DNA from: Oscillatoriales cyanobacterium PMM_0080
Lineage (GTDB): Bacteria; Cyanobacteriota; Cyanobacteriia; Cyanobacteriales; Microcoleaceae
DNA: 64,000 nt
Reading direction: 5' to 3'
NCBI GenBank assembly: GCA_949127775.1
Contig: CASBQF010000272.1
Location: 18,024 to 82,023 of the forward strand
Position numbers and translations under genes: made by a program. The notes beneath the pieces are model-generated. The model worked only from the letters and a program-made list of their open reading frames with translations, searched no databases and had not been told where the DNA came from. This document shows positions 25,813 through 33,450 of the stretch, in pieces. How positions within the stretch are numbered: the first letter of the stretch is position 1; each line of letters opens with the position of its first letter.

Positions 25813-26933
25813 AATTCTATGTCGCCACGAATCAAAGTATCTACAAGATCGCCACTGATAGGTAAATCGTCCAGCAACCTAACTAAGGTTGGCTCTAGGT
25901 GACTTTTGCGATCGAGTACAAAGGTGTTTTCATTTGAAAATTTTCGGATTACTTCCTCATTATGCGAGGTCACTACAATCTGACCATTATCCTTAAATGA
26001 TCGTCGTAGCGACGTAACAAAATGCCCAACTTCTGACAGGGAAAGATAGTTATCAGGTTCATCCCAAAAGCAAAAAAGTGGCCCATAGTATTTGTTGGCA
26101 GCCAAGACAACAGCACAAAGAAAAAAGCATTTCTCTCCATCAGATAAGTCTTTAAAGTCAACACTCAGATTCGCACTCTTTGCTTCAAACCGAACAACCA
26201 TACTTTTAGAGTCTTTACCAATTTGTTCATTCAGAAAATCCTGAATGTCAGGCATAACTTCTCGGAGGTATCTGTCAGTCTGTGTATAAGCAGCAGGGTA
26301 GCGACTGAGTAAACCAGAAAACCACTCTCCAAAATTTGAACCGTCTCTTTTTGGCTCCAAAGTTTCCCCGGTAGATTCTCCAGTCATCCAACTTGGAATC
26401 GGAGCTAAAATAATCATGCTTGCCAGCCAACTCTTGAAAATACGCAGCGGATCGTTTGCTGATTGCGCCTGAATAATAGGAAGGGCAATGAGATGCCAAT
26501 CTACTAAAAACTGAGCTTCCGAATTTTTGGGACTGGTGTAAAGAGTGACTTGGGCTTCCTTGCGAGAGTAGATAGGATTTCCTGCAATTAACAATTGCTC
26601 TTCAAAAACTCGAAGTTCTCTGAAGTTTTCTGGTAATTCCAATGCCAGGATATATTTGTATAGTTTTTTGTCCAGTAATACTTCTATCTCAAATCGAATT
26701 GGAACATCAGATATTCCTCGATTAAAATCTTTTGGCCCAATCAGACCCTTGTCCTCAAGGTCACGCATTCTATTGATGCCTCGACCCGCGCTTTGAAGCA
26801 CTTCCAATGCAGAGGCAATGGTCGATTTGCCAGCACCGTTTTTTCCAATTAAAAGGGAGGATGACATCTCTTTGAGAATCAATTCAAAGTTCTCTAGGCA
26901 TCTGAAGTTATGTACGTATAGTCTTTGGAGCAT
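25809..26933 (-). CDS. AAA/ABC-type ATPase (SMC/OLD-like, AAA_21 group)
   Basis: 374 aa. It begins LQRLYVHNFRCLENFEL, the usual start of RecF/OLD-like ATPases. Walker A GKNGAGKS lies at residues 30-37, an ABC signature LSDGEK at 263-268, Walker B FCFWDEP at about 287-293 with Asp291/Glu292, and the H-loop TSHNEEV with His324. There is no coiled-coil arm of SMC length. Such stand-alone ATPases are very often the sensor/motor half of anti-phage modules, paired with an effector. The paired gene here is the 162-aa TOPRIM-like protein, coupled by a 4-bp overlap. The ATG lacks an obvious SD. Confidence 0.8.
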   Translation of the reverse strand: MLQRLYVHNFRCLENFELILKEMSSSLLIGKNGAGKSTIASALEVLQSAGRGINRMRDLEDKGLIGPKDFNRGISDVPIRFEIEVLLDKKLYKYILALELPENFRELRVFEEQLLIAGNPIYSRKEAQVTLYTSPKNSEAQFLVDWHLIALPIIQAQSANDPLRIFKSWLASMIILAPIPSWMTGESTGETLEPKRDGSNFGEWFSGLLSRYPAAYTQTDRYLREVMPDIQDFLNEQIGKDSKSMVVRFEAKSANLSVDFKDLSDGEKCFFLCAVVLAANKYYGPLFCFWDEPDNYLSLSEVGHFVTSLRRSFKDNGQIVVTSHNEEVIRKFSNENTFVLDRKSHLEPTLVRLLDDLPISGDLVDTLIRGDIEL

Positions 26934-26989
26934 AGAAAAACGACTCCGACGAATTAAAATGAAAAACGAGCAGCTTAGTTAACCAACAC

Positions 26990-27017
26990 TTGTAACCGAA
27001 GCCAGCTAACCTATAAT
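26990..27017 (+). promoter_or_regulatory. Possible sigma-70-type promoter
   Basis: TTGTAA (26990-26995) and TATAAT (27012-27017) with 16-bp spacing, reading toward the XisH-like remnant. Assigned by eye only. The gap 26934-27080 holds nothing else. Confidence 0.35.
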
Positions 27018-27080
27018 TGTGTTGTAGATGCGGTAGTACAATACATTATATAACTACAAAATACCTCAAGTTGCTCATGT

Positions 27081-27260
27081 ATGTCAACCCTTTCTTGCTT
27101 CCCGTTAGACTTTCCTTTTCTTGATCAAGCTTTATGCTGTTCTTTCCTAATTAAGCACTTTCAAAAACCGATTTTTCAGCTAGCCGTTCAGCGAAATAAA
27201 ATCAACTTATTAGTTTACGAACCAAGTCAAGAGGTGATTCTCCAATGGATAACTCACTAA
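27081..27260 (+). pseudogene. XisH C-terminal remnant
   Basis: A 59-codon open frame. Its last 33 residues, FQLAVQRNKINLLVYEPSQ then EVILQWITH, match the end of XisH (fdxN element excision factor), whose relatives end with ..IKLLVYEPEQEVIRKWI. The endonuclease-like N-terminal two thirds of XisH is missing. It overlaps the XisI-like start (27245) in the way intact xisH-xisI pairs do. Confidence 0.6.
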
Positions 27261-27581
27261 CCTATGCAGACATTCTCAAAAAAACCCTGCGAGAAGCAAC
27301 TCGCGCCCAACCCAGTTTACAGCCGATCGAGCTTTACCCCGTCTGTGATGTCGATTCGGGTCACTTTCTGATTCTCGCGACAGGCTGGGATAAACAGCGC
27401 TGGATTGACACGATTCTGTTTCATGCTCGTGAATGTCGATCGTCAAGTGGTAATTGAAGAGGATAACTTCGAGGAAGATCTAAGCCAATCACTGATTGAG
27501 GCTGGTATCAAAGCAGAGCATATCGTGACTAGCTCTTTTCCTGAGAATAGCGATCGACAAAGAACGCATCAAACAGTGTAA
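27245..27581 (+). pseudogene. XisI-like gene, frameshifted
   Basis: Residues 1-60 (MDNSLTYADILKKTLREAT, then ELYPVCDVDSGHFLILATGWDKQRWIDTILFHA) fit the XisI pattern of a D..HF.L...GW..Q.. core. The frame then shifts near 27426; the second frame continues LVNVDRQVVIEEDNFEEDLS and SLIEAGIKAEHIV, which matches the second half of the family. A further shift is needed to reach AIDKERIKQCK. At least two frameshifts therefore break it. GAGGTG precedes the ATG. Confidence 0.65.
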
Positions 27582-27839
27582 AGCCCCTCGATCTACAGTT
27601 GTTATGGTGAAACAAAGCATCTGTCCTTTCAGCACTATGCAATATACATCATTAAAACGAGCGAATTGGAAGTCTACAGTTGGGTGAATACTCGCGATCG
27701 CCACCTAGAACCGATCGCCCTTACAACTCCCGTAGCCCATGCCCAACCACAATACTTAATAAAAACTTTACAAAACTTACCCGATCGCCCAACACGAGTT
27801 AGAGTTATCCTAGGAAATCCAGCAATCCTGTTACAGTAA
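27582..27839 (+). pseudogene. Unidentified coding remnant
   Basis: The frame after the in-frame TAA at 27579 stays open for 85 codons and reads YGETKHLSFQHYAIYIIKTS and LEVYSWVNTRDRHLEPIALT, ending RVRVILGNPAILLQ. Codon use looks coding and ends just before the next gene, but there is no start codon. It is probably the 3' part of another lost gene. No family was recognised. Confidence 0.4.
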
Positions 27840-27867
27840 ACCTTCCCGTCACTTATCCAGTGGTTCG

Positions 27868-29031
27868 ATGACTCACACCCAAAGCACCAAAACTACCGCC
27901 ACAACTGCAATTTATTCCTTGACAATTGCTCCCGCCTGTGTTTTGCGAGGTCGAAACGCCCTGGCACAAGCCGGAGATGCGATCGCCCGTTTCGGAAAAC
28001 GGCCCCTAATCGTCGGCGGTAGCAACTCCCTCGCCGCCGCCCAACCCTACCTGCAACCAATCCTCGAAGGCAGGGCGAGCACGGGGGCATCGCCCCTACA
28101 GTCCGCCCACACAGCCTACGGCAAAGATTGCAGCGAAATCAGCCTCGAAACCCTCCGCGAAGCCGTCCAAACCCATCAAGCCGACTTCATCATCGGCGTC
28201 GGCGGCGGCAAAGCCTTGGATGCAGCTAAACTCGTCGCCCATCAGTGCAAAATGGCGATCGTCACCATCCCCACATCAGCAGCCACCTGCGCCGCTTGGA
28301 CAGCCCTTTCTAACATTTATTCCGAACAAGGTGCGTTCCAATACGATGTCACATTAGCCAGATGTCCCGATTTGTTAATCCTGGACTACGGCTTAATTCA
28401 AACAGCACCCCAGCGGACATTAATAGCAGGAATCGGAGATGCGATCGCCAAATGGTACGAAGCATCAGTCAGCAGCGGACACTCCGAACAAACCATGATC
28501 ATTGCCGCCGTCCAACAAGCTAGAATTCTGCGCGATATTTTATTCCAAAAATCAGCCACCGCCCTCAAAGAACCCGGTAGCGAAACCTGGCAAGAAGTCA
28601 CAGATGCCGTCGTATTGCTAGCAGGAGTAATCGGCGGAATTGGCGGAGCTCAATGTCGCACCGTCGCCGCCCACGCCGTCCACAACGGCCTAACTCATCT
28701 ATTAGCAAGTCACGGCACATTGCACGGCGAAAAAGTCGCCTACGGCATTTTAGTGCAACTGCGCCTAGAAGAAATGCTGCAAAACAATCAACTCGCAGCC
28801 ACCGCCAGACAGCAACTACTAAAATTCTACGCCGAGATTGGATTGCCTAAAAATTTAGACAACTTAGGACTCGGAGACGTTAGCCTCACACAATTACAGC
28901 GCGCCGCCGAAATAGCTTGCAATCCCAATTCCGACATCCACAGACTGCCATTTAAAGTCGTTCCCGAACAATTAATGGCGGCGATGGTTTCTACCACCGC
29001 ACCTGTGGGAGAATTAAAGGTTAAGAGTTAA
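27868..29031 (+). CDS. Iron-containing alcohol dehydrogenase, glycerol-dehydrogenase-like
   Basis: 387 aa. The NAD-binding part carries IIGVGGGKALDAAKLVA (about residues 108-124), then TIPTSAATCAAWTALSN. Metal-ligand candidates are Asp in GIGDAIAKWYEA and the two His in AAHAVHNGL and GTLHGEKVAYG, in the order seen in GldA. The family oxidises glycerol or related polyols in the cytoplasm. Residues 68-82 (RASTGASPLQSAHTA) have no counterpart expected in the family; the DNA (about 28067-28113) reads GGGCGAGCACGGGGGCATCG then CCCCTAC, a typical intergenic repeat, so a repeat seems inserted in frame. Confidence 0.8.
   Translation: MTHTQSTKTTATTAIYSLTIAPACVLRGRNALAQAGDAIARFGKRPLIVGGSNSLAAAQPYLQPILEGRASTGASPLQSAHTAYGKDCSEISLETLREAVQTHQADFIIGVGGGKALDAAKLVAHQCKMAIVTIPTSAATCAAWTALSNIYSEQGAFQYDVTLARCPDLLILDYGLIQTAPQRTLIAGIGDAIAKWYEASVSSGHSEQTMIIAAVQQARILRDILFQKSATALKEPGSETWQEVTDAVVLLAGVIGGIGGAQCRTVAAHAVHNGLTHLLASHGTLHGEKVAYGILVQLRLEEMLQNNQLAATARQQLLKFYAEIGLPKNLDNLGLGDVSLTQLQRAAEIACNPNSDIHRLPFKVVPEQLMAAMVSTTAPVGELKVKS
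28067..28113 (+). repeat. Intergenic-type repeat inserted in frame in a dehydrogenase gene
   Basis: The GGGCGAGCACGGGGGCATCG/CCCCTAC sequence can fold on its GGGCGA...TCGCCC arms. It keeps the reading frame and lies in the N-terminal domain of the protein before the conserved GGGK loop. Confidence 0.6.
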
Positions 29032-29174
29032 AACAGTTTGTAAGTAGGTTATTACAAAAAAACAATATCATCTTGTAGGGGCGGGTTTAGCGAAGAATCT
29101 ATGATACAAGCAAGTTTATTAAGGCAAAACCCGCCTCTTCCTCTTCCATCTAATGTTTATTTGTACCACCTACT

Positions 29175-29369
29175 TAGTAAGGACTTTCGTCCTGAAAAAA
29201 AACTGTGTTAGAAAGGACTGAAGTCCTTACTACGAACTCGGAAAATCTCGATGGTTTCTACAGCACTACTTGTGAGACAATTAAAGATTAAGAATTAAAA
29301 CAGTTTGTAGTAAGGACTTTAGTCCTTAACAAACTGTGTTAGAAAGGACTGAATTCCTGACTACGAACC
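29175..29369. repeat. Two palindromic AAGGACTTTAGTCCTT-type repeats
   Basis: Copies at 29175-29237 and 29302-29369, each with arms of the type TAGTAAGGACTTT and AGTCCTTACTACGAA. A third copy is at 16988-17053. The second copy is preceded by TAAGAATTAAAACAGTTTG, which echoes the end of the upstream gene. The gap 29032-29400 holds no gene; 29070-29150 also carries a GTAGGGGCGGGTTTAGC ... AAAACCCGCC hairpin. Confidence 0.7.
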
Positions 29370-29400
29370 CGGAAAACAACTAACAACTGATACACAAAAA

Positions 29401-30582
29401 ATGACCTTGGATTGGATTAGCCCTGCTGACAGGTTGCAAACACTACCGCCCTACGTATTTGCCCGTCTCGATGAACTCAAAGCCCGCGCCCGCGAACAAG
29501 GACTAGATTTAATAGACTTAGGAATGGGAAACCCCGACGGTGCAACTCCTCAACCAGTAGTAGAAGCGGCCGTCGCAGCTATCCAAAATCCTGCAAATCA
29601 TGGATATCCACCGTTTGAAGGAACTGCCAGTTTCCGCCGCACAATTACCAAATGGTATAGCCGCCGCTATAATGTTGAACTCGATCCCGAAAGCGAAGCA
29701 TTACCTTTGTTGGGTTCTAAAGAAGGTTTAGCACATTTTGCGATCGCCTATATCAATCCCGGCGACTTAGTATTAGTACCGAGTCCCGCTTATCCCGTAT
29801 TATTTCGCGGCCCGATTATCGCCGGTGCCAAGGTTCACAATATCATCCTCAAACCAGAAAACGACTGGGTAATTGATTTAGGCGACATTCCCGACAGCGT
29901 AGCTGAACAAGCCAAAATACTCTACTTTAATTATCCCAGTAATCCGACCGGAGCGACGGCACCGCGAGAATTTTACAAAGATATTGTGGCTTTCGCGCAC
30001 AAACATCAAATCTTGCTGGTTCACGATTTGTGTTATGCGGAGTTAGCTTTCGATGGCTATCAACCGACAAGTTTATTAGAAATTCCCGGCGGCAAAGAAA
30101 TCGGTGTTGAGTTTCACACGATGTCTAAAACCTACAATATGGCTGGCTGGCGTGTTGGTTTTGTGGTAGGAAACAGCAAGATAATTCAAGGTTTACGCAC
30201 CTTAAAAACTAACTTAGATTACGGTATATTTTCCGCATTGCAAGCAGCAGCAGAAACAGCGCTGCAATTACCAGACAGTTACTTGCATGAAGTGCAGGAA
30301 CGCTACCGCACTCGCCGCGATTTTATGGTTGCAGGATTGGCAGAATTGGGGTGGAATATTCCTAAGCCTCTGGCTGCAATGTATCTTTGGGTTCCTTGTA
30401 CTCGCGGCATGAGTTCGACTGATTTTGCCCTGAATGTTTTGCAGCAAACGGGTGTAGTTCTGACTCCAGGAAATGCCTTTGGCCCTGGCGGCGAAGGATA
30501 TGTTAGGATTAGTCTGATTGCAGATTGCGATCGGCTGGGAGAAGCTTTGCGACGCTTGAAACAAGCCAACATTCGCTATTAA
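29401..30582 (+). CDS. Class I/II PLP aminotransferase (LL-DAP/aspartate aminotransferase-like)
   Basis: 393 aa. Fold type I aminotransferase: LIDLGMGNPDGATP at the N-terminus, YFNYPSNPTGA for the pyridoxal-ring contacts, and SKTYNMAGWRVGF with the Schiff-base lysine at about residue 243. NPTG and the final VRISL block are intact. The sequence is of the LL-diaminopimelate/aspartate aminotransferase group in cyanobacteria; donor specificity cannot be told from motifs. DapF is encoded nearby at 32.1 kb, but on the other strand and behind another gene, so a lysine-pathway role is only a possibility. Confidence 0.82.
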   Translation: MTLDWISPADRLQTLPPYVFARLDELKARAREQGLDLIDLGMGNPDGATPQPVVEAAVAAIQNPANHGYPPFEGTASFRRTITKWYSRRYNVELDPESEALPLLGSKEGLAHFAIAYINPGDLVLVPSPAYPVLFRGPIIAGAKVHNIILKPENDWVIDLGDIPDSVAEQAKILYFNYPSNPTGATAPREFYKDIVAFAHKHQILLVHDLCYAELAFDGYQPTSLLEIPGGKEIGVEFHTMSKTYNMAGWRVGFVVGNSKIIQGLRTLKTNLDYGIFSALQAAAETALQLPDSYLHEVQERYRTRRDFMVAGLAELGWNIPKPLAAMYLWVPCTRGMSSTDFALNVLQQTGVVLTPGNAFGPGGEGYVRISLIADCDRLGEALRRLKQANIRY

Positions 30583-30659
30583 TTACTGGTTATTGGTTAT
30601 TGGTTAGTTGTTGGTGATAAGCTGATCTGCATTTAAATTGTATATCAAAAAATAATCAA

Positions 30660-30760
30660 AGTCTTGTGGGTGTCCCGCCTGCCGTGAATATACAATAGAC
30701 ATCTCCAGAAAAGCCAGTTTTGAACAGGCAGGATGCCTGTTCCACAAGAAATATGGTCGA
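30660..30760. repeat. Hairpin repeat (CTTGTGGGTGTCCCGCCTGCC type)
   Basis: CTTGTGG...CCGCCTGCC on the left and GGCAGG...CCTGTTCCACAAG on the right pair with a short loop. A related GTGGGATGTCCCGCCCG hairpin is at 37339-37391. It lies between convergent genes. Confidence 0.6.
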
Positions 30761-30792
30761 TGTCTAATTTAAATGCCCTGTTTGGCCAATGA

Positions 30793-31935
30793 CTACAAGC
30801 TTTTAATTTGCTCGATTACCCAGCCAAAAGTTTCCATAACTTGCTTGAGGGCAGATTCTTCTTGCAAAGTAAACAAAGCGAGACTCGGCGACCTTCTTTC
30901 CCCAGGTTCTGTAGGTAGCGACAGACCGATCGAACTTAGCTTGTTTCTCAATTCCAGCCAATTTTGATCCGAATTAAATGGCGGCCGGGAACCGTAATTG
31001 TCAGCAGAAATCTCCATTCTGCCAGCAATATCTACAGTGAATAACTGATAGGGTTTTTTGCCCTTTTGAGGCAATTGGGCGGCGAAACCGCCGTAGGCGT
31101 CCCCTGTTCCCCACTGGATTTGAATTTCGGGCTCTTGACTTTTCGCCCAAAGGTAGATTTCTCTTGCCATTTGCGCCTCGTCTGCGCCTTGTCTAGCTTT
31201 GATTTCCGCAAAAAATGACGATTCATCCCAGCGCCTTCTTTCGCGCATTGCGTTGGATTTTTTCTGCTGTGCTTCGGCTGTCTGACCGATGACTCTGGGA
31301 ACCAATGTTTTTAAACCGTCTTCACTGACATATTGCTTAATTTCCAGGGCTAAAACTTCAACCGGGTCCATTTGTTCGTTGAGAAATTCGACAACTCGGC
31401 GCATTTCAGCGGAAATCTCGTCTGCTACAAATACTAGGCGAATTTTACCGGCTTGCAAATTGGTTTTAACTTTCTGCCAAAATAGGTCTTCATTAGCATC
31501 TGCACCGACAAACTCTTCAAAAATCTGTTCGGGATCTCGACCCCGATCGCGACAATTGGCTTCAAACAGAGCAATAATCGAATCTATTGGCCAATAAACT
31601 AACGCATTAGCAGCATAGTCGATCGACTGACCTAACACTTTTTGCCGAAGTGCAGCATTAGGAGTGCGCCTGACATCCACCAAAGTAGGAACTGCATTTT
31701 GGTCTACAAACAAGTGATTCAGCGACCACTGGACGGCAGTTTCTTCATCGCTGGGCACTGCTTCCCGTGAAATTAACAGCCACTTCCGCGCCGTCGCGCG
31801 ATCGATTTGATCTCCGGCGATCAGATTAGGATAAGTTACTAGCAATTCTTGTAACTGGTCTTCCGAGTCGTAGGGCTGTTCCATCATTTCTACCAGCCTG
31901 TCGTCGTCCTGAATCAGATAAATACCTCCAGCCAT
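30793..31935 (-). CDS. Nuclease-like protein, PD-(D/E)XK/NucS-type N-terminal fold
   Basis: 380 aa from ATG 31935, chosen because AGGTGG lies six bases upstream; an ATG two codons earlier is also possible. The N-terminal half reads YDSEDQLQELLVTYPNLIAG, then AVPTLVDVRRT and VEVLALEIKQYV. The acidic residues with E-x-K (LEIKQY) match the active-site pattern of PD-(D/E)XK enzymes related to NucS/DUF91 proteins. The C-terminal half (WAKSQEPEIQIQWGTGDAYGGFAAQ...) is not recognised. It is probably a DNA-interacting enzyme or restriction-like protein; no partner gene is adjacent. Confidence 0.6.
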   Translation of the reverse strand: MAGGIYLIQDDDRLVEMMEQPYDSEDQLQELLVTYPNLIAGDQIDRATARKWLLISREAVPSDEETAVQWSLNHLFVDQNAVPTLVDVRRTPNAALRQKVLGQSIDYAANALVYWPIDSIIALFEANCRDRGRDPEQIFEEFVGADANEDLFWQKVKTNLQAGKIRLVFVADEISAEMRRVVEFLNEQMDPVEVLALEIKQYVSEDGLKTLVPRVIGQTAEAQQKKSNAMRERRRWDESSFFAEIKARQGADEAQMAREIYLWAKSQEPEIQIQWGTGDAYGGFAAQLPQKGKKPYQLFTVDIAGRMEISADNYGSRPPFNSDQNWLELRNKLSSIGLSLPTEPGERRSPSLALFTLQEESALKQVMETFGWVIEQIKSL

Positions 31936-31949
31936 GCACATCCACCTAG

Positions 31950-32050
31950 TAAATTTTAGATTTTAGATTTTAGATTTTAGATTTCAGGCTTAGTTATTAG
32001 TCATCAGTCACTGGACTGAAGATTAATGACTGATGACTGAAGACTAATGA
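31950..32050. repeat. Short tandem repeats (TTTTAGA)n and (ATGACTG)-type
   Basis: GATTTTAGATTTTAGATTTT is followed by GTCATCAGTCACTGG and ATTAATGACTGATGACTG-type units. Similar arrays occur at 43584-43611, 45280-45315, 62090-62110, 62215-62245 and 62583-62632. Confidence 0.7.
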
Positions 32051-32929
32051 CTACTGACAACCAGTAAATACTTGCTGTGCCGGCCCAGTCATGTAAATCC
32101 GCCCAGAAACTTCTGCCCATTCGATTTCCAAAACGCCGCCGGGGAGTTCAACCGTAGTTGTCCGATCGCACTTTCCGACCAACACCCCAGCCACCACAGC
32201 GGCACAAGCACCAGTCCCACAAGCTAGAGTAACACCTGCGCCCCTTTCCCACACGCGCATTTTTACATAGTCCCGTCGTATTACTTGAATAAATTCCGTA
32301 TTTGTACGGTGCCCGAAGGCTGGGTGGTGTTCAAATTTAGGGCCGATAGTTTCCAAAGCCACAGCCGAAACATCGTCTACAAAGGTAATGCAGTGAGGAT
32401 TTCCCATGCTGACACAGGTAACAGACCAAGATTTGTCGGCAACTTCGATCGGCACATCTATCACTTTGGCATCTGGTGCGGCCAAAGTTGTGGGAATTTC
32501 CGCAGCCAGCAGCCGGGGAAGTCCCATATCCACCTTAACCTGACCGTCCGATCGCAATTCTGTGATAATAACGCCCGCACCGGTGTGAATCCGGTACTCA
32601 GTCTTAGATTCACTCCCCCCCGAAGCCTGGGGGGGTTGGGGAGGGTGAATTTCTTTCGATTCCAAATCGGCGATAAACTTAGCCAAACAGCGAATCCCGT
32701 TACCGCACATTTCCGGTTCCGAACCGTCGGAATTAAAAATCCGCATCGTATAGTCAGTGCCGTTTTGACCAGGAAGGGCAAAAATCACGCCGTCTGCGCC
32801 GATCCCAAAATGTCGATCGCACATGGACACAGCTTGTTCTGGTGTTAAAACTGGTTCACAGGAGTGGCGGTTGTCAATCAGAATAAAATCATTGCCCAGT
32901 CCGTGATATTTCGCAAACTCGATCGGCAT
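32051..32929 (-). CDS. dapF: Diaminopimelate epimerase
   Basis: 292 aa from ATG 32929. The longer upstream reading is rejected because it runs through an AAACCGGGTTTTT repeat. DapF interconverts LL- and meso-diaminopimelate for lysine and peptidoglycan synthesis. [16 protein letters not shown] opens the protein; the first catalytic Cys is in [13 protein letters not shown] and the second in [15 protein letters not shown], both intact. Residues around 115-130 ([14 protein letters not shown]) are a proline-rich insertion encoded by a CCCCCCGAAGCCTGGGGGGG-type stretch, probably another repeat-derived loop. It is divergent from hfq. Confidence 0.92.
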   Translation of the reverse strand: MPIEFAKYHGLGNDFILIDNRHSCEPVLTPEQAVSMCDRHFGIGADGVIFALPGQNGTDYTMRIFNSDGSEPEMCGNGIRCLAKFIADLESKEIHPPQPPQASGGSESKTEYRIHTGAGVIITELRSDGQVKVDMGLPRLLAAEIPTTLAAPDAKVIDVPIEVADKSWSVTCVSMGNPHCITFVDDVSAVALETIGPKFEHHPAFGHRTNTEFIQVIRRDYVKMRVWERGAGVTLACGTGACAAVVAGVLVGKCDRTTTVELPGGVLEIEWAEVSGRIYMTGPAQQVFTGCQ

Positions 32930-32984
32930 AAAAACAAACCTCTTTCGGTTAAAACTGATTAGACAGGACTTACGCAATACCAAA

Positions 32985-33054
32985 GAAACCGGGTTTTTCA
33001 TCGGTATTCAAGGCTTCGATGCAGTATTTTCGTAAAAAAACCCGGTTTCTGACC
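32985..33054. repeat. Inverted repeat AAACCGGGTTTTT / AAAAACCCGGTTT
   Basis: Arms AGAAACCGGGTTTTTC-type (left, read from 32987) and AAAAAAACCCGGTTTCT (right) flank about 35 bp. A second copy lies at 48015-48076. It is placed in the divergent promoter region between dapF and hfq. Confidence 0.65.
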
Positions 33055-33111
33055 GATCGAGTGCCTAAGTCCTATTAGATAATGTGATGACCAAATTACC
33101 CATTTCTCAGT

Positions 33112-33324
33112 ATGTCCGAATTTGAGACAGGATTGCCCAGCATTCGCTTAATACAAAGCTACATCAAAGACAAAGAACAGGTAGAGATCAAACTCATGAC
33201 CGGCGATTTGCTAGTGGGTAGAATTTTTTGGCAGGATAATGGCTGTATTTGCCTCCTCGATGCCTCAGAAAAACAAATTTTGATCTGGCGATCGGCAATT
33301 GCCTATATCAAACCCAACGGCTGA
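33112..33324 (+). CDS. hfq: Cyanobacterial Hfq-family RNA-binding protein
   Basis: 70 aa. The pattern ETGLPSIRLIQSYIKDKEQVEIKLMTGDLLVGRIFWQD then CICLLDASEKQILIWRSAIAYIKP is the divergent cyanobacterial Sm/Hfq sequence, with the Sm1 strand (VEIKLMTGDLLVG) and the Sm2 end (IWRSAIAYIKP). The usual proteobacterial KH motif is replaced. In Synechocystis the homologue is needed for pilus-based motility and DNA uptake (family knowledge). It is divergent from dapF and followed by tandem CCCAATT repeats. Confidence 0.85.
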   Translation: MSEFETGLPSIRLIQSYIKDKEQVEIKLMTGDLLVGRIFWQDNGCICLLDASEKQILIWRSAIAYIKPNG

Positions 33325-33338
33325 GGAGAGGGATACGG

Positions 33339-33431
33339 GGATACGGGGAGACGGCGAGACAGCGAGACGGCGAGAGTTGGATAATTACCCAATTCCCAAT
33401 TCCCAATTCCCAATTCCCAATTCCCAATTCC
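33339..33431. repeat. Short tandem repeats GAGACGGC and CCCAATT
   Basis: GGGGAGACGGCGAGACAGCG units are followed by five (CCCAATT) heptamers between hfq and the convergent antiporter gene. Confidence 0.75.
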
Positions 33432-33450
33432 CTCAACATCTGTCAACTGA

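Noticed and set aside
27489-27704. 71-codon minus-strand frame in the XisI region
   Set aside because: The plus-strand frames carry recognisable XisI sequence; the minus frame has no family features.
32285-32848. 187-codon open frame on the plus strand
   Set aside because: Antisense to dapF; composition is not protein-like.
32930-33001. Longer DapF start at 33001
   Set aside because: The extension translates an AAACCGGGTTTTT inverted repeat; ATG 32929 gives the conserved start.
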